Source of the DNA: REEB76 sp049698775
GTDB lineage: Bacteria; Pseudomonadota; Gammaproteobacteria; Natronospirales; REEB76
Reading direction: 5' to 3'
DNA length: 34,742 nt
Assembly: GCA_049698775.1 (NCBI GenBank)
Contig: JBAVYM010000047.1
Span: forward strand, 1 to 34,742
In this document: piece by piece, positions 15,504-23,934 of the stretch
Layout: every line of letters starts with the position of its first letter
Numbering within the stretch: the first letter of the stretch is position 1
Made by a program: the position numbers and the translations under genes
The notes under the pieces: generated by a model
The model's database searches: none
The model's input: only the letters and a program-made list of their open reading frames with translations
Told to the model about the DNA's origin: nothing

Positions 15504-17726
15504 TTATTCACCCAGCATGACGTTCTGGGTCATGATCTTGGGTGTGACGAAAATCAGCAGCTCATCTTTGTCGTTCGTGATCTGGGTGTTGCGGAACAGC
15601 CAGCCGATGAGCGGGATATCGCCCAGCAATGGCACCTTGTTGACGGTGGAGGTGTTCGTGGTTTCATAGATACCGCCCAGCACCACGGTGTCGCCGTCGT
15701 CCACCAGTACCTGGGTCTTGACGTTGCGGGTATTGATGCTGGGTACGCTGCCGCCGTTACTGGTAGGCACGAACGCGCCGACGGTGTCGTCATGCACTTC
15801 AAGGTCCATGATGATGCGATTGTCCGGAGTAATCTGCGGCGTCACATCCAGGCTCAGCACCGCGTTCTTGAATGATACGGTCGTGGCGCCGCTGGAAGCG
15901 GATTGGGTGTAGGGGATTTCCACGCCCTGTATGATCGTGGCTTCCTTGGCGTTGGCGGTGATCACACGCGGACTGGATACCACCTCGCCTTTGCCGGCCG
16001 CCGCCATGGCGGATAACTCCAAATCAACCAAGTAGTTCTGGCGCAACACGCCAAACGCAATCTGGCCGAAGGGACTGGCCGTGGGCACGTTCACATTGAG
16101 TTGATCGCCCAGTGCCGGCAGGCTCAGCAGTGGCGAACCGGTTACCGGCGTGCCACCGGCCGGCGGATTGAATGCATTTTGCTGGGTATTGGTACCGGTG
16201 AGATCGCCGTTCAAGCTCATCAGGCCGCCGCTGGTTTGGCGTATGCCGTTGGTCCCAAACTGTACGCCCAACTGGCTGCTGTAATCGTTGTTGGCAACCA
16301 CGATGCGGGATTCAATCAGCACTTGTTTGATCGGGATATCCAGCTTGGCCACCATCTGGCGGATGCTGGCGATGTTGTCGGCCGTGTCCTGTACCAGCAA
16401 GGTATTGGTGCGGGTATCCACGCTGATGCTGCCGCGTGACGATAACAGTGAAGCTTTGCCTTGACCCTTGATGAGATCGGAGATGTCGCTGGCCTTCGCA
16501 TAGTTGACCTGGATGAAGGCGGATTGCAGCGGCGCACTCTGCACCAGACTCTGCTGAGCCGCGTATTCCGCCTGCTCCTGCGCGGCGATATCCTGGGCAG
16601 TGCCTACGATCAGGGTATTGCCGTACTGGCGCGATGCCAAACCCTTGGTCTTCATAATGATGTCGAGCGCCTGATCCCAGGGCACATCCTGCAGACGCAG
16701 GGTGATGTTGCCGTGCACACTGTCGGAGACCACAACGTTCTTGCCGCTGGCATCGGCGAGAATCTGCAATACGGCGCGGATATCAATGTTCTGGAAATTC
16801 AGGCTGATCTTCTGGCCCGAATAAGTCTTTTGCTGAACCGCCTGCTGGGCCTGTGCCGAGACCGGGGTGAATTCCATGGCGAAAAGATTATCGCTCTGGA
16901 AAGCCAGTTTTTCGTACTGTCCCGTGGGATGAATAACCAACCGGGCGCCAGTGGGCGTATTGCTGGCATCAATGTACTGAACCGGCGTGGCAAAGTCCGT
17001 CACGTCCATGCGCCGCACCAGGTTTTGCGGCAGTTGGGTATTGGCGAAATCCACTTCTATGTTGTTGCCGACCGCGTGCACGTTGCCCACGATGGAGGGC
17101 GTACTGAGATCCACGATCACACGGCCCATGCCGTTGGTGCCGCGGCGGAAATCCACATTCGTGATGCTCTGACCGGCAGGAGTGGCGACCGCGGGAGTCG
17201 AGCTCGATGCCGGTACGCTGGCGGCCGATGCCAGGGCGGTGGTGCTCGGATTGAGGCTGGCCGGATCAATTTGCGCCACAGCGGTATCGCCGGGAGTGCC
17301 GCCTAGAAGCACGTACACCGTATCACCCTGAGCGCTGACGTTGTAAGGAACGAGTGAAGTCAGGTTTACCACCACGCGCGTGCGGGTGCCGGCTTCCGCC
17401 GTCACCAGGCTGTTGACGCTGCCCGCATTGATGGTGGTTTCCCGGTTCTGGAGTGCCAGCCGCGTGTCGTCGAAATCGAAAGCGATGCGTGCCGGCTCTC
17501 CAACCGTGAAGCTCAGTGGCTTGGATGCCGGACCACTCAACTTGAGTTGCAGTTGCACCCGGTCGCCCGGCAGTTTGGTGGCCGTGATGGCCTGCAACTG
17601 GTTGCTGCCCTCCGGGCCGCCGGCGGCGAATCCGCCCTGCATTGCCAGCAGGCCTAGCAGCAGCAGGCACGGTACCACCAAAGTTCGGTGTGCCCGTGTA
17701 CCAAAAAACATAGGTAATCTGTTCAT
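15504..17726 (-). CDS. pilQ: Type IV pilus secretin PilQ
   Basis: Outer-membrane multimeric channel through which the type IV pilus leaves the cell, 740 residues. A signal peptide lies at about residues 1-35 (ending F-A-A-G). Two AMIN-type beta domains that bind peptidoglycan follow (about 45-140 and 185-290). A short STN/secretin N0 domain comes next (I-S-L-N-F-Q-N-I-D-I-R-A-V-L-Q-I-L), then an N1 domain. The C-terminal secretin domain has V-V-S-S-P-R-V-I-T-A-N and the gate region, ending in L-L-I-F-V-T-P-K-I. I chose the ATG at 17726, with GATGAGG upstream, over a TTG at 17747 abutting the pilP stop. Last gene of pilMNOPQ; aroK follows closely. Confidence 0.96.
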   Translation of the reverse strand: MNRLPMFFGTRAHRTLVVPCLLLLGLLAMQGGFAAGGPEGSNQLQAITATKLPGDRVQLQLKLSGPASKPLSFTVGEPARIAFDFDDTRLALQNRETTINAGSVNSLVTAEAGTRTRVVVNLTSLVPYNVSAQGDTVYVLLGGTPGDTAVAQIDPASLNPSTTALASAASVPASSSTPAVATPAGQSITNVDFRRGTNGMGRVIVDLSTPSIVGNVHAVGNNIEVDFANTQLPQNLVRRMDVTDFATPVQYIDASNTPTGARLVIHPTGQYEKLAFQSDNLFAMEFTPVSAQAQQAVQQKTYSGQKISLNFQNIDIRAVLQILADASGKNVVVSDSVHGNITLRLQDVPWDQALDIIMKTKGLASRQYGNTLIVGTAQDIAAQEQAEYAAQQSLVQSAPLQSAFIQVNYAKASDISDLIKGQGKASLLSSRGSISVDTRTNTLLVQDTADNIASIRQMVAKLDIPIKQVLIESRIVVANNDYSSQLGVQFGTNGIRQTSGGLMSLNGDLTGTNTQQNAFNPPAGGTPVTGSPLLSLPALGDQLNVNVPTASPFGQIAFGVLRQNYLVDLELSAMAAAGKGEVVSSPRVITANAKEATIIQGVEIPYTQSASSGATTVSFKNAVLSLDVTPQITPDNRIIMDLEVHDDTVGAFVPTSNGGSVPSINTRNVKTQVLVDDGDTVVLGGIYETTNTSTVNKVPLLGDIPLIGWLFRNTQITNDKDELLIFVTPKIMTQNVMLGE

Positions 17727-17747
17727 GTTGCTTGCCTCATCTCCCAA

Positions 17748-18302
17748 TCAACCGCCTAGTTGGACGGTAGTTGTTCGTTCCACCCAGCCACCCTGGCCAT
17801 CCGGCACAATCTCCCGCAATGCCAAACCAGCCTGGCTGATGTTGGTAATCTTGCCAAAGTTCTGCCCCATGTAATTGCCGACGGTCTCGCGATGCACCAC
17901 ACCGTCGCCATCCCGTATCAGTGCGTAGATGGCGCCATCCAGTGTCAAGGTGCCCATCATTTTCAGGCTGTCCAACGGGAACTGTTCCAAGTATTCATGT
18001 GGGCGGTTGAAATCCGGATGCAGACCCTTGAGACTTCCGGCGCTTCCGGAATTCGCATAACTTTGAAGTTGCGGCACGAACGGCGAGCGCAAATTCGTGT
18101 CATCGTAAGCGTAGGTTTCGAATGGTTTGATCTGCGGCAGCGGCGAAATGTGACCGCCACGGCGTGCTTTGACCTGGGCGACATACTGTCGCAAGTCTTG
18201 CATGCGGTCGCCGCAGCCGCTCAAGGTGAGCGCGGTGCATACAATGACTAGCAACAGGGCCCGGCGGCTGATACGGCTCGAAGACATGCTGATTGTGCTC
18301 AT
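17748..18302 (-). CDS. pilP: Type IV pilus inner-membrane lipoprotein PilP
   Basis: Periplasmic lipoprotein linking the inner-membrane PilNO pair to the PilQ secretin, 184 residues. The N-terminal hydrophobic segment ends in a lipobox L-S-G-C with the acylated cysteine at residue 30. The family-typical sequences L-R-S-P-F and an R-D-G-x-G-V-V-H-R-E-T-V-G-N-Y-M-G-Q-N-F-G segment follow in the C-terminal beta domain. The start overlaps the pilO stop by four bases (18299-18302). A second ATG five codons in would also give a complete lipoprotein signal. The pilP stop is followed after 21 bases by the pilQ ATG. Confidence 0.95.
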   Translation of the reverse strand: MSTISMSSSRISRRALLLVIVCTALTLSGCGDRMQDLRQYVAQVKARRGGHISPLPQIKPFETYAYDDTNLRSPFVPQLQSYANSGSAGSLKGLHPDFNRPHEYLEQFPLDSLKMMGTLTLDGAIYALIRDGDGVVHRETVGNYMGQNFGKITNISQAGLALREIVPDGQGGWVERTTTVQLGG

Positions 18303-18955
18303 GGCTTACCCCGCTTCTTGGCCGGTTTTATTTCCACCTGCTCATTGTCCTCAAGATAACGGTAGGTCTTGGCGGTGAGCGTCATAACCAGGGTCGCGCC
18401 ACCGGCGCTGTTGCCCTGGGGTTTTATGCTGATGTCATGCACGGTCACGATACGCGGTAGTGCGGAGATATCACTTACGAACTTGCCGAACTGATGGTAG
18501 GTGCCCTCGAGTTGGATCTGGATGGGTTTTTCCGCGTAGAAGTCTTTTACGACCTCGTTGTCGGGCTTGAACAAATCCTGCTTGAGGCCGTCAATCTGCG
18601 CGGTCTGGGAGATATCCTGCAACAGGCTCGGAATTTCGGTTTTCCCCGGCAATTGGCGCAGCATGGTGCCGAATGAACGCTTCATCTCCTCAAGCTGTTC
18701 TTTATAGGTTTCAAGATTGGCGGCATCCGCCGCCTTCTGCTCAAATTGCTGCTTGAGCGTGACTTCCTGCTGCTGTGCCTTGTTCAAGTCCTGCTTGTCG
18801 CCGCTCAGCCAGAAGTAGTAGCCAATCAGCATCACGAGGATGAAAATCACGAAATAGGCGATGCCGCGCGCAATCGGCGGCCAGCCGCCCGGATTTCTGA
18901 AATCCAGGTTGCGCAGTTCATTCAGGTCAAGGTTCTTGAGGTTGGCCAGCTTCAT
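18299..18955 (-). CDS. pilO: Type IV pilus assembly protein PilO
   Basis: Bitopic inner-membrane protein that pairs with PilN in the pilus alignment complex, 218 residues. A short cytoplasmic N-terminus (L-N-E-L-R-N-L-D) is followed by one transmembrane helix at about 33-51. A coiled-coil stretch rich in Gln/Glu/Lys (about 55-100) follows, then a ferredoxin-like periplasmic domain containing L-L-Q-D-I-S-Q-T-A and Q-L-E-G-T-Y-H-Q-F-G-K-F. The start overlaps pilN by four bases and the stop overlaps pilP by four bases, so pilNOP appear strictly coupled. The C-terminus ends in a short basic tail. Confidence 0.95.
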   Translation of the reverse strand: MKLANLKNLDLNELRNLDFRNPGGWPPIARGIAYFVIFILVMLIGYYFWLSGDKQDLNKAQQQEVTLKQQFEQKAADAANLETYKEQLEEMKRSFGTMLRQLPGKTEIPSLLQDISQTAQIDGLKQDLFKPDNEVVKDFYAEKPIQIQLEGTYHQFGKFVSDISALPRIVTVHDISIKPQGNSAGGATLVMTLTAKTYRYLEDNEQVEIKPAKKRGKP

Positions 18956-19542
18956 GACTGGTTACCCCCGGATTGTTTGTTCTGGGCAGCATCTGCCTTG
19001 TCCACGACCTTGGCGGTGACATTGAATTGCTGGGCGCGAATGCCGAAATCAATTTTTGGGTCTTTCTGCACTACCTGCAAATTGGGGTCGCCCATCCAGG
19101 GCGAGGCATCAATGTTGCGCATGTAGGTGGATACGCGGGCGCTGGATTCCGCCACACCCTGGATTTCCACCTGATCGCCCTTCTGGGTCACCTGGCTGAG
19201 ATAGACGCCGGGTGGCAGGGTTTTCACCAGTTGATCAAACAAATGCACTTCAGTGGGCCGGCTCTGCTGCAATTGCTCAATGATCTGCATGCGCGCCAGC
19301 AGGCGCGCCTTGGTTTGTTGCAGGTCCTTGATTTCGGCAATCTGTTTGTCCATTTGTGAAACCTGGTCCGTCAGGAATGCGTTGCGGGCCTGCTGGTTCG
19401 AAATGGATTCGCTCAATCCCAGCCAGATCAGCAGCAGCACTACGATGCCAGCAACGGCGGCCAGCACCAGCCGTATATTGAAGGTTTGCTGCCGGAGTTT
19501 GCGGCGTTCCTCGCGCCAAGGGAGGAGGTTAATACTTGGCAT
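18952..19542 (-). CDS. pilN: Type IV pilus assembly protein PilN
   Basis: Bitopic inner-membrane protein of 196 residues. The N-terminal I-N-L-L-P-W-R-E-E-R-R (residues 4-14) is the conserved cytoplasmic peptide that docks into PilM. A transmembrane helix follows at about 25-45, then a coiled coil (about 48-90) and a compact periplasmic domain that pairs with PilO. The ATG at 19542 puts the docking motif at the true N-terminus and has a GGAG site; a longer reading would precede the motif with 21 unlikely residues. It overlaps the end of pilM by 14 bases and pilO by four. The tail is rich in Gln and Asn. Confidence 0.95.
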   Translation of the reverse strand: MPSINLLPWREERRKLRQQTFNIRLVLAAVAGIVVLLLIWLGLSESISNQQARNAFLTDQVSQMDKQIAEIKDLQQTKARLLARMQIIEQLQQSRPTEVHLFDQLVKTLPPGVYLSQVTQKGDQVEIQGVAESSARVSTYMRNIDASPWMGDPNLQVVQKDPKIDFGIRAQQFNVTAKVVDKADAAQNKQSGGNQS

Positions 19543-20611
19543 ATTTGTCGAAGCTCCGTAAGGCCAAGCCACAGGCGACCAGTAGCGCAGGGGCCTCGTT
19601 TTCAACGTACTGCGACTTGGCCCGCGACGACAACTTCATCTTCACGAACGGATTGCTGACAACAGTGGGCGTATTCAATTTTCCGGAGATACGTTCCGCA
19701 ACGCCGGTAATGGCCGCACAGCCGCCACACAACAGAATCTGATCGAGATGTTGGTGTTCGCTGCTGGACGATTGGTAGAACTGCAGCGAGCGGTTCACGG
19801 CCTGCGCCATGTCATCCACGAAGGGATCCAGGATTTCCACTTTGTAGTTGTTGGGCAAGCCGCCTTCTTTCTTGGCCTTGCCGGCTTCCTCGTAAGTCAG
19901 GCCATAATGACGCATGATTTCTTCAGTCAATTGCTTGCCGCCGAAATCCGTGTTGTAGCTGTAAATGATGCGACGGTCATGCAGCACCGTGAACGTGGTG
20001 GTGGCAGCGCCGAAATCCACCAGGCCGATGGTGCGGTCAACGCCTTCGTCCATCATCTGATTGGCAATCAGGCGGCAGGCATTTTCCACGGCGTACACCT
20101 CCACATCTATGATGGAAGCGCTCATGCCGGCAATTTCGAGTACGGCCTGCAGCTTTTCGATATTTTCCCGGCGCGCGGCCACCAGCAACACATCCATAAG
20201 GTCCGGGTCAGCCTTGGAGACGCCAAGAATCTCGTAATCAAACGCCACTTCATCCAGTGGTTGGGAAATGTACTGGTCTGCCTGCAATTCGATCTGTTCA
20301 CCCAGCTCCTTGTCCGATAGGGATGCCGGCATCTGAATGGTCTTGGTCATGACCTGCCCCCCCACCGCCACGGCCGCGTGTTTGGTGTGCGGACCGGCGC
20401 GCTTGACCACCTTGCGCACCGCATCTCCTACCGCATCCAAGTCCATGATGACCTTGTCAGTGATAGCATTGAACGGCATGGCTTCGGCAGAGAAGCTTTC
20501 TACTTTATAGGTAGCGCCAGTCTTGGAAAGCTCGATCAGCTTCACCGAAGAAGTACTGATATCGATTCCCACGAGGGGTTTGGACGCACGCTTGAACAGC
20601 CCGTCTAGCAC
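19529..20611 (-). CDS. pilM: Type IV pilus actin-like ATPase PilM
   Basis: Cytoplasmic actin-fold protein that anchors the pilus alignment complex by binding the PilN N-terminus; 360 residues. V-G-I-D-I-S-T-S-S-V-K-L-I-E-L (14-28) is the phosphate-1 motif, I-G-L-V-D-F-G-A-A-T-T-T-F is phosphate-2, and I-L-L-C-G-G-C-A-A-I is the adenosine-binding loop. The start is a GTG at 20611-20609 with AAGGA nine bases upstream; no ATG is nearby. It is the first gene of pilMNOPQ and diverges from the penicillin-binding protein gene across 167 bases, the arrangement seen in Pseudomonas and relatives. Confidence 0.95.
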   Translation of the reverse strand: MLDGLFKRASKPLVGIDISTSSVKLIELSKTGATYKVESFSAEAMPFNAITDKVIMDLDAVGDAVRKVVKRAGPHTKHAAVAVGGQVMTKTIQMPASLSDKELGEQIELQADQYISQPLDEVAFDYEILGVSKADPDLMDVLLVAARRENIEKLQAVLEIAGMSASIIDVEVYAVENACRLIANQMMDEGVDRTIGLVDFGAATTTFTVLHDRRIIYSYNTDFGGKQLTEEIMRHYGLTYEEAGKAKKEGGLPNNYKVEILDPFVDDMAQAVNRSLQFYQSSSSEHQHLDQILLCGGCAAITGVAERISGKLNTPTVVSNPFVKMKLSSRAKSQYVENEAPALLVACGLALRSFDKYAKY

Positions 20612-20682
20612 GTTCGCAAGTCCTTCCGTTAACCTTTGGTTTCCGGCTCAAGCGCCGGCCCCATGTCTTAACCTATAGCTTC

Positions 20683-20710
20683 AATATATATCAACAAATG
20701 ATTAAATCAA
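20683..20710 (-). promoter_or_regulatory. Candidate sigma-70 promoter for pilMNOPQ
   Basis: On the minus strand TTGATT (20705-20710) and TATATT (20683-20688) are separated by 16 bases, about 70 bases upstream of the pilM GTG. The sequence lies in a distinctly AT-rich stretch (20681-20730) in an otherwise GC-rich locus. The match to -35/-10 consensus is good but not perfect, and no transcript evidence is available. Confidence 0.45.
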
Positions 20711-20742
20711 ATATAGTTTTTACTGTTATGCACAGGCCGTTT

Positions 20743-20759
20743 GTGACAGATTTTGTCAC
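20743..20759. promoter_or_regulatory. GTGACA-N5-TGTCAC operator candidate
   Basis: A perfect 6-bp inverted repeat with a five-base centre lies 19 bases before the penicillin-binding protein start and about 35 bases upstream of the pilM promoter candidate. The half-site spacing (TGTGA-N8-TCAC) does not match a CRP/Vfr site, which needs six bases. The position suits a repressor or activator acting on one or both divergent genes; the binding factor is unknown. Confidence 0.4.
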
Positions 20760-20778
20760 TTGTTCGGACAGATAAAGC

Positions 20779-23196
20779 ATGCGCCGCTCTCTTAAAACAC
20801 TATATGTTGTGATTGCGGTTCTGGCCGGCCTCTTTGGGTTGGGGGTCCTAAGCATTGTGGTGGCCTATTTGGTCGTGGCTCCCAGCCTGCCGTCGGTGGC
20901 GGTTCTCAAGGACATCCATTTACAGGTGCCCTTGAGGGTTTATACCCGGGACGGCCAGGTGCTGGCAGTTTTCGGTGAAAAACGCCGTATCCCCCTGGCC
21001 TATGAGCAGATTCCCAAGCCTGTGGTGGATGCGTTCGTGGCCGCGGAGGACGAACATTATTGGGATCATCCCGGGGTCAGTATCCGGGGTCTGCTCAGGG
21101 CCGCCATCCATCTCGCGCTCACCGGTCAGAAAACCGAGGGCGGCGGCACCATCACCATGCAGGTGGCGCGCAATTTCTTCCTGACCCGTGTAAAAACTTA
21201 CAGCCGCAAACTGAAAGAGGTGTTCCTGGCGCTCAAGATCGAACGGGAATTGGGCAAAGAAGACATCCTGGACCTTTATCTCAACAAGATTTATCTCGGT
21301 AACCGCGCCTACGGCGTAGGTGCGGCGGCCGAGGTGTATTACGGCACGGACGTAAACCACTTGACCTTGCCCCAACTCGCGATGATTGCAGGTCTGCCCA
21401 AGGCACCTTCCACCGACAATCCGCTCATCAACCCGCAGCGGGCGCTGGTGCGCCGCGGTTATGTGCTCGGCCGCATGCAGGCAGATGGGTACATCACCCA
21501 GGATCAATATCAACAGGCCATGGCCGCACCCATGACGGCTTCGTACCACGAAGCCACGGCGGCGGTGAATGCACCGTATCTCGCCGAGATGGTGCGGGAT
21601 TACATGGTGAGCAAGTATGGTGACGATGCCTACACCGCCGGTTATTCCGTGGTGACCACCATTGATAGCCGTTTGCAGCCGCTGGCTGTCAGTGCCGTGC
21701 GGGCGGGCTTGCAGGATTACGATCAACGCCACGGCTGGCGCGGCCCGCTCGCGCACGTGAACCTGTCTGCTGACAGCGGTCCATCTGACTGGGCTCAACA
21801 AGTGGCGGGCCGGGATCATGTGGGCGGCCTGTATCCGGCTGTGGTAGTAAAGCTCGAGAACCAGAGCGTGCAGTTCTACGCCGATGGTGCAGGGCCGGTC
21901 ACGGTCAACTGGAACGGTCTCAAATGGGCGCGGCGTTACATCAATGCGAACGCAGTCGGAAGCGCTCCTCAAGCCGGCGCGGATATTCTCAAACGCGGCG
22001 ACATCGTTTACCTGGGGCACAACGCGGATGGCAGCTGGTCCCTGTCGCAAGTGCCCACCGCACAGAGTGCGCTGGTATGCATTGATCCGTTCGACGGTGC
22101 CATCGCCGCGCTGGTGGGCGGTTTCGATTTCGGCCAGAGCAAGTTTAACCGCGCGGTGCAGGCACACCGCCAACCCGGCTCCTCGTTCAAGCCGTTTTAT
22201 TATTCCGCTGCTTTGGAGGACGGCTTCACGCCGGCGAGCGTGGTGAACGATTCGCCGGTGGTGGTTCAGGATCCGGCCCTGGCAAATATATGGCGGCCGC
22301 AGAATTATGAAAACGAGTTCGGCGGGCCTACGCGCCTGCGGGTGGCGCTCGCGCATTCGCTAAACCTGGTTTCCATCCGCGTGTTGCAGAGCATCGGCGT
22401 GAGCACTGCCATCAATTACGCACAGAAATTCGGTTTTGATGCCAGTGAATTGCCCGACAATCTGACCCTGGCGCTGGGCAGCGCCAGTCTCACCCCCCTG
22501 GAAATGGCACGCGGCTACGCCGTGTTTGCCAACCATGGATTTCGCGTCACGCCGTACTTTATCCAGCGCGTGGTGGATGGCTCAGGGCACGTGTTGTACG
22601 AAGCGAATCCGCAAGTGGCCTGTGAGACTTGCAACGTGGATACCGGCAATGACACGCATATACCGGCGCCCGCCGCCACGACCGCTGCGGCAGCGAGTGT
22701 GGCGCAACCCAAAATGCCGCAGTTCGCGCCCCAGGCCATCACGCCGCAGAATGCCTGGCTCATGACCAGTATGCTGCAGAGCGTGATCAAATCCGGTACC
22801 GGCGCGGCGGCTTCCGCGCTCGGCCGCAGCGATCTGGCGGGCAAGACCGGCACCACCAATGATTGGTCAAATGCCTGGTTTGACGGCTACAACACCGATA
22901 TCGTGGCCGTGGTGTGGGTGGGCAATGATCAGCCTTCACAATCATTGGGCGACGGCGAACAAGGCGCCAAGGCGGCGCTGCCCGTCTGGATGGACTTCAT
23001 GGGACCGGCGTTGCAGGGCGTGCCCGAAGCATCTTTCCTTGAACCGCCCGGCATCGTGCAGGCGCGCATTGATCCCAAGACCGGTTTGCTGGTGAGCGCC
23101 AATGACCCGGGTTCCATTTTCGAGTTTTTCATGGCAGGACATTTGCCGCCCAAGGCGCCGCCCAAGAAGCAGGCCAACGGCAGCGACATTTTCTGA
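20779..23196 (+). CDS. mrcA: Penicillin-binding protein 1A (bifunctional transglycosylase/transpeptidase)
   Basis: Class A PBP that polymerises and cross-links peptidoglycan on the periplasmic side of the inner membrane, 805 residues. An N-terminal membrane anchor spans about 9-35. The GT51 glycosyltransferase domain has catalytic Glu90 in A-A-E-D-E-H-Y and the motifs G-G-G-T-I-T-M-Q-V-A-R-N and L-Y-L-N-K-I-Y-L-G. The transpeptidase domain has S468-S-F-K471, S527-L-N529 and K689-T-G691. The insert between them (about 300-430) is of the PBP1A/OB type. The ATG at 20779 has only a weak ribosome-binding site. It is divergent from pilM, as ponA is in Pseudomonas. Confidence 0.97.
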   Translation: MRRSLKTLYVVIAVLAGLFGLGVLSIVVAYLVVAPSLPSVAVLKDIHLQVPLRVYTRDGQVLAVFGEKRRIPLAYEQIPKPVVDAFVAAEDEHYWDHPGVSIRGLLRAAIHLALTGQKTEGGGTITMQVARNFFLTRVKTYSRKLKEVFLALKIERELGKEDILDLYLNKIYLGNRAYGVGAAAEVYYGTDVNHLTLPQLAMIAGLPKAPSTDNPLINPQRALVRRGYVLGRMQADGYITQDQYQQAMAAPMTASYHEATAAVNAPYLAEMVRDYMVSKYGDDAYTAGYSVVTTIDSRLQPLAVSAVRAGLQDYDQRHGWRGPLAHVNLSADSGPSDWAQQVAGRDHVGGLYPAVVVKLENQSVQFYADGAGPVTVNWNGLKWARRYINANAVGSAPQAGADILKRGDIVYLGHNADGSWSLSQVPTAQSALVCIDPFDGAIAALVGGFDFGQSKFNRAVQAHRQPGSSFKPFYYSAALEDGFTPASVVNDSPVVVQDPALANIWRPQNYENEFGGPTRLRVALAHSLNLVSIRVLQSIGVSTAINYAQKFGFDASELPDNLTLALGSASLTPLEMARGYAVFANHGFRVTPYFIQRVVDGSGHVLYEANPQVACETCNVDTGNDTHIPAPAATTAAAASVAQPKMPQFAPQAITPQNAWLMTSMLQSVIKSGTGAAASALGRSDLAGKTGTTNDWSNAWFDGYNTDIVAVVWVGNDQPSQSLGDGEQGAKAALPVWMDFMGPALQGVPEASFLEPPGIVQARIDPKTGLLVSANDPGSIFEFFMAGHLPPKAPPKKQANGSDIF

Positions 23197-23238
23197 GGCT
23201 GTGCTAAGCTTTTTTGCAACGATTCAGACGCAGAGTTC

Positions 23239-23856
23239 ATGACACGACGCAGCTTGCCGCACATGGACGATTCGCGGCGCTTGTTGGCGCAGGAAGCCGC
23301 CCGCATCATGACCGAGGAAGGCGTGCGCGACTTCCGCTTCGCCAAGCGCAAGGCCGCGGAGCGCCTCGGATTCGACGCCCGCAGTCTGCACCTGCCCACC
23401 AATCTGGAAGTGGAGCAGGCACTCGGTACTCACCAGCGCCTGTTCCGGGCCGATTCCCAACCGGCGCGCGTGCGTAAACTGCGGGAGACAGCTCGCGAAG
23501 CCATGCGCATGCTCAACGGCTTCGATGCGCGCCTGGTGGGTCCGGTGCTGGCCGGCACCGCGGGTCATCACGCCGTCATTTATCTGCATGTGTTCAGCGA
23601 TCCGCCCGAACAGATAGCCATCTTCCTTATGGAAAAGAACATCCCGCACGAAGTGTCGGCGCGCAAATTGAGGAGCGCCGCCGGTGTGCAGCATGAGTAC
23701 CCGGTGTATCGCTTTGTGGCCGGCGACACACCTATAGAACTGACGGTGTTCGGCGTGGACGGCATTCGGGAGGCGCCGGCGAGCCCAGTGGACGGCAGAC
23801 CCATGCGGCGCGCGTCGCTGCGTGAACTGGATGGTTTGTTGGCGGTGGAGGCTTGA
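23239..23856 (+). CDS. Conserved-looking protein of unknown function
   Basis: A 205-residue protein, probably cytosolic, with no signal peptide or membrane segment. I do not recognise a named family with certainty. The N-terminus (about 10-70) is helical and Arg/Ala/Glu-rich with L-H-L-P-T-N-L-E-V-E-Q-A-L. The middle (about 98-160) alternates strands and helices, with I-Y-L-H-V-F-S-D-P-P-E-Q and E-Y-P-V-Y-R-F. The C-terminus ends in R-R-A-S-L-R-E-L-D-G-L-L-A. Codon use matches the neighbours, so it is likely a real core gene. It starts 42 bases after the PBP1A stop on the same strand and is probably cotranscribed with it. A bidirectional terminator follows. Confidence 0.8.
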   Translation: MTRRSLPHMDDSRRLLAQEAARIMTEEGVRDFRFAKRKAAERLGFDARSLHLPTNLEVEQALGTHQRLFRADSQPARVRKLRETAREAMRMLNGFDARLVGPVLAGTAGHHAVIYLHVFSDPPEQIAIFLMEKNIPHEVSARKLRSAAGVQHEYPVYRFVAGDTPIELTVFGVDGIREAPASPVDGRPMRRASLRELDGLLAVEA

Positions 23857-23886
23857 CGTTCTTGCCGGGCAACTAATTCACGCAGT

Positions 23887-23914
23887 AAAAAAAGCAGCCT
23901 GACGGCCGCTTTTT
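23887..23914. terminator. Bidirectional intrinsic terminator
   Basis: AAAAAGCAGCC (23889-23899), a TGAC loop and GGCCGCTTTTT (23904-23914) form an 11-bp stem with one G-T pair. It has an A-run on one side and a T-run on the other, so it can stop transcription from both directions. It sits between the convergent ends of the unknown gene (23856, plus) and citrate synthase (23935, minus). Confidence 0.88.
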
Positions 23915-23934
23915 GCCGGACTCTGAAGAATTGA

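Noticed and set aside
10646..20611. A single pilM-to-hemE operon
   Set aside because: pilM to pyrF is plausibly continuous, but the hairpin cluster before hemE and its own strong GAGGGG site leave a separate hemE transcript equally likely.
20920..22356. Long open frame antisense to mrcA
   Set aside because: It overlies a complete PBP1A with all catalytic motifs; long antisense frames are expected in GC-rich DNA, and its sequence is His/Arg-rich with no recognisable domain.
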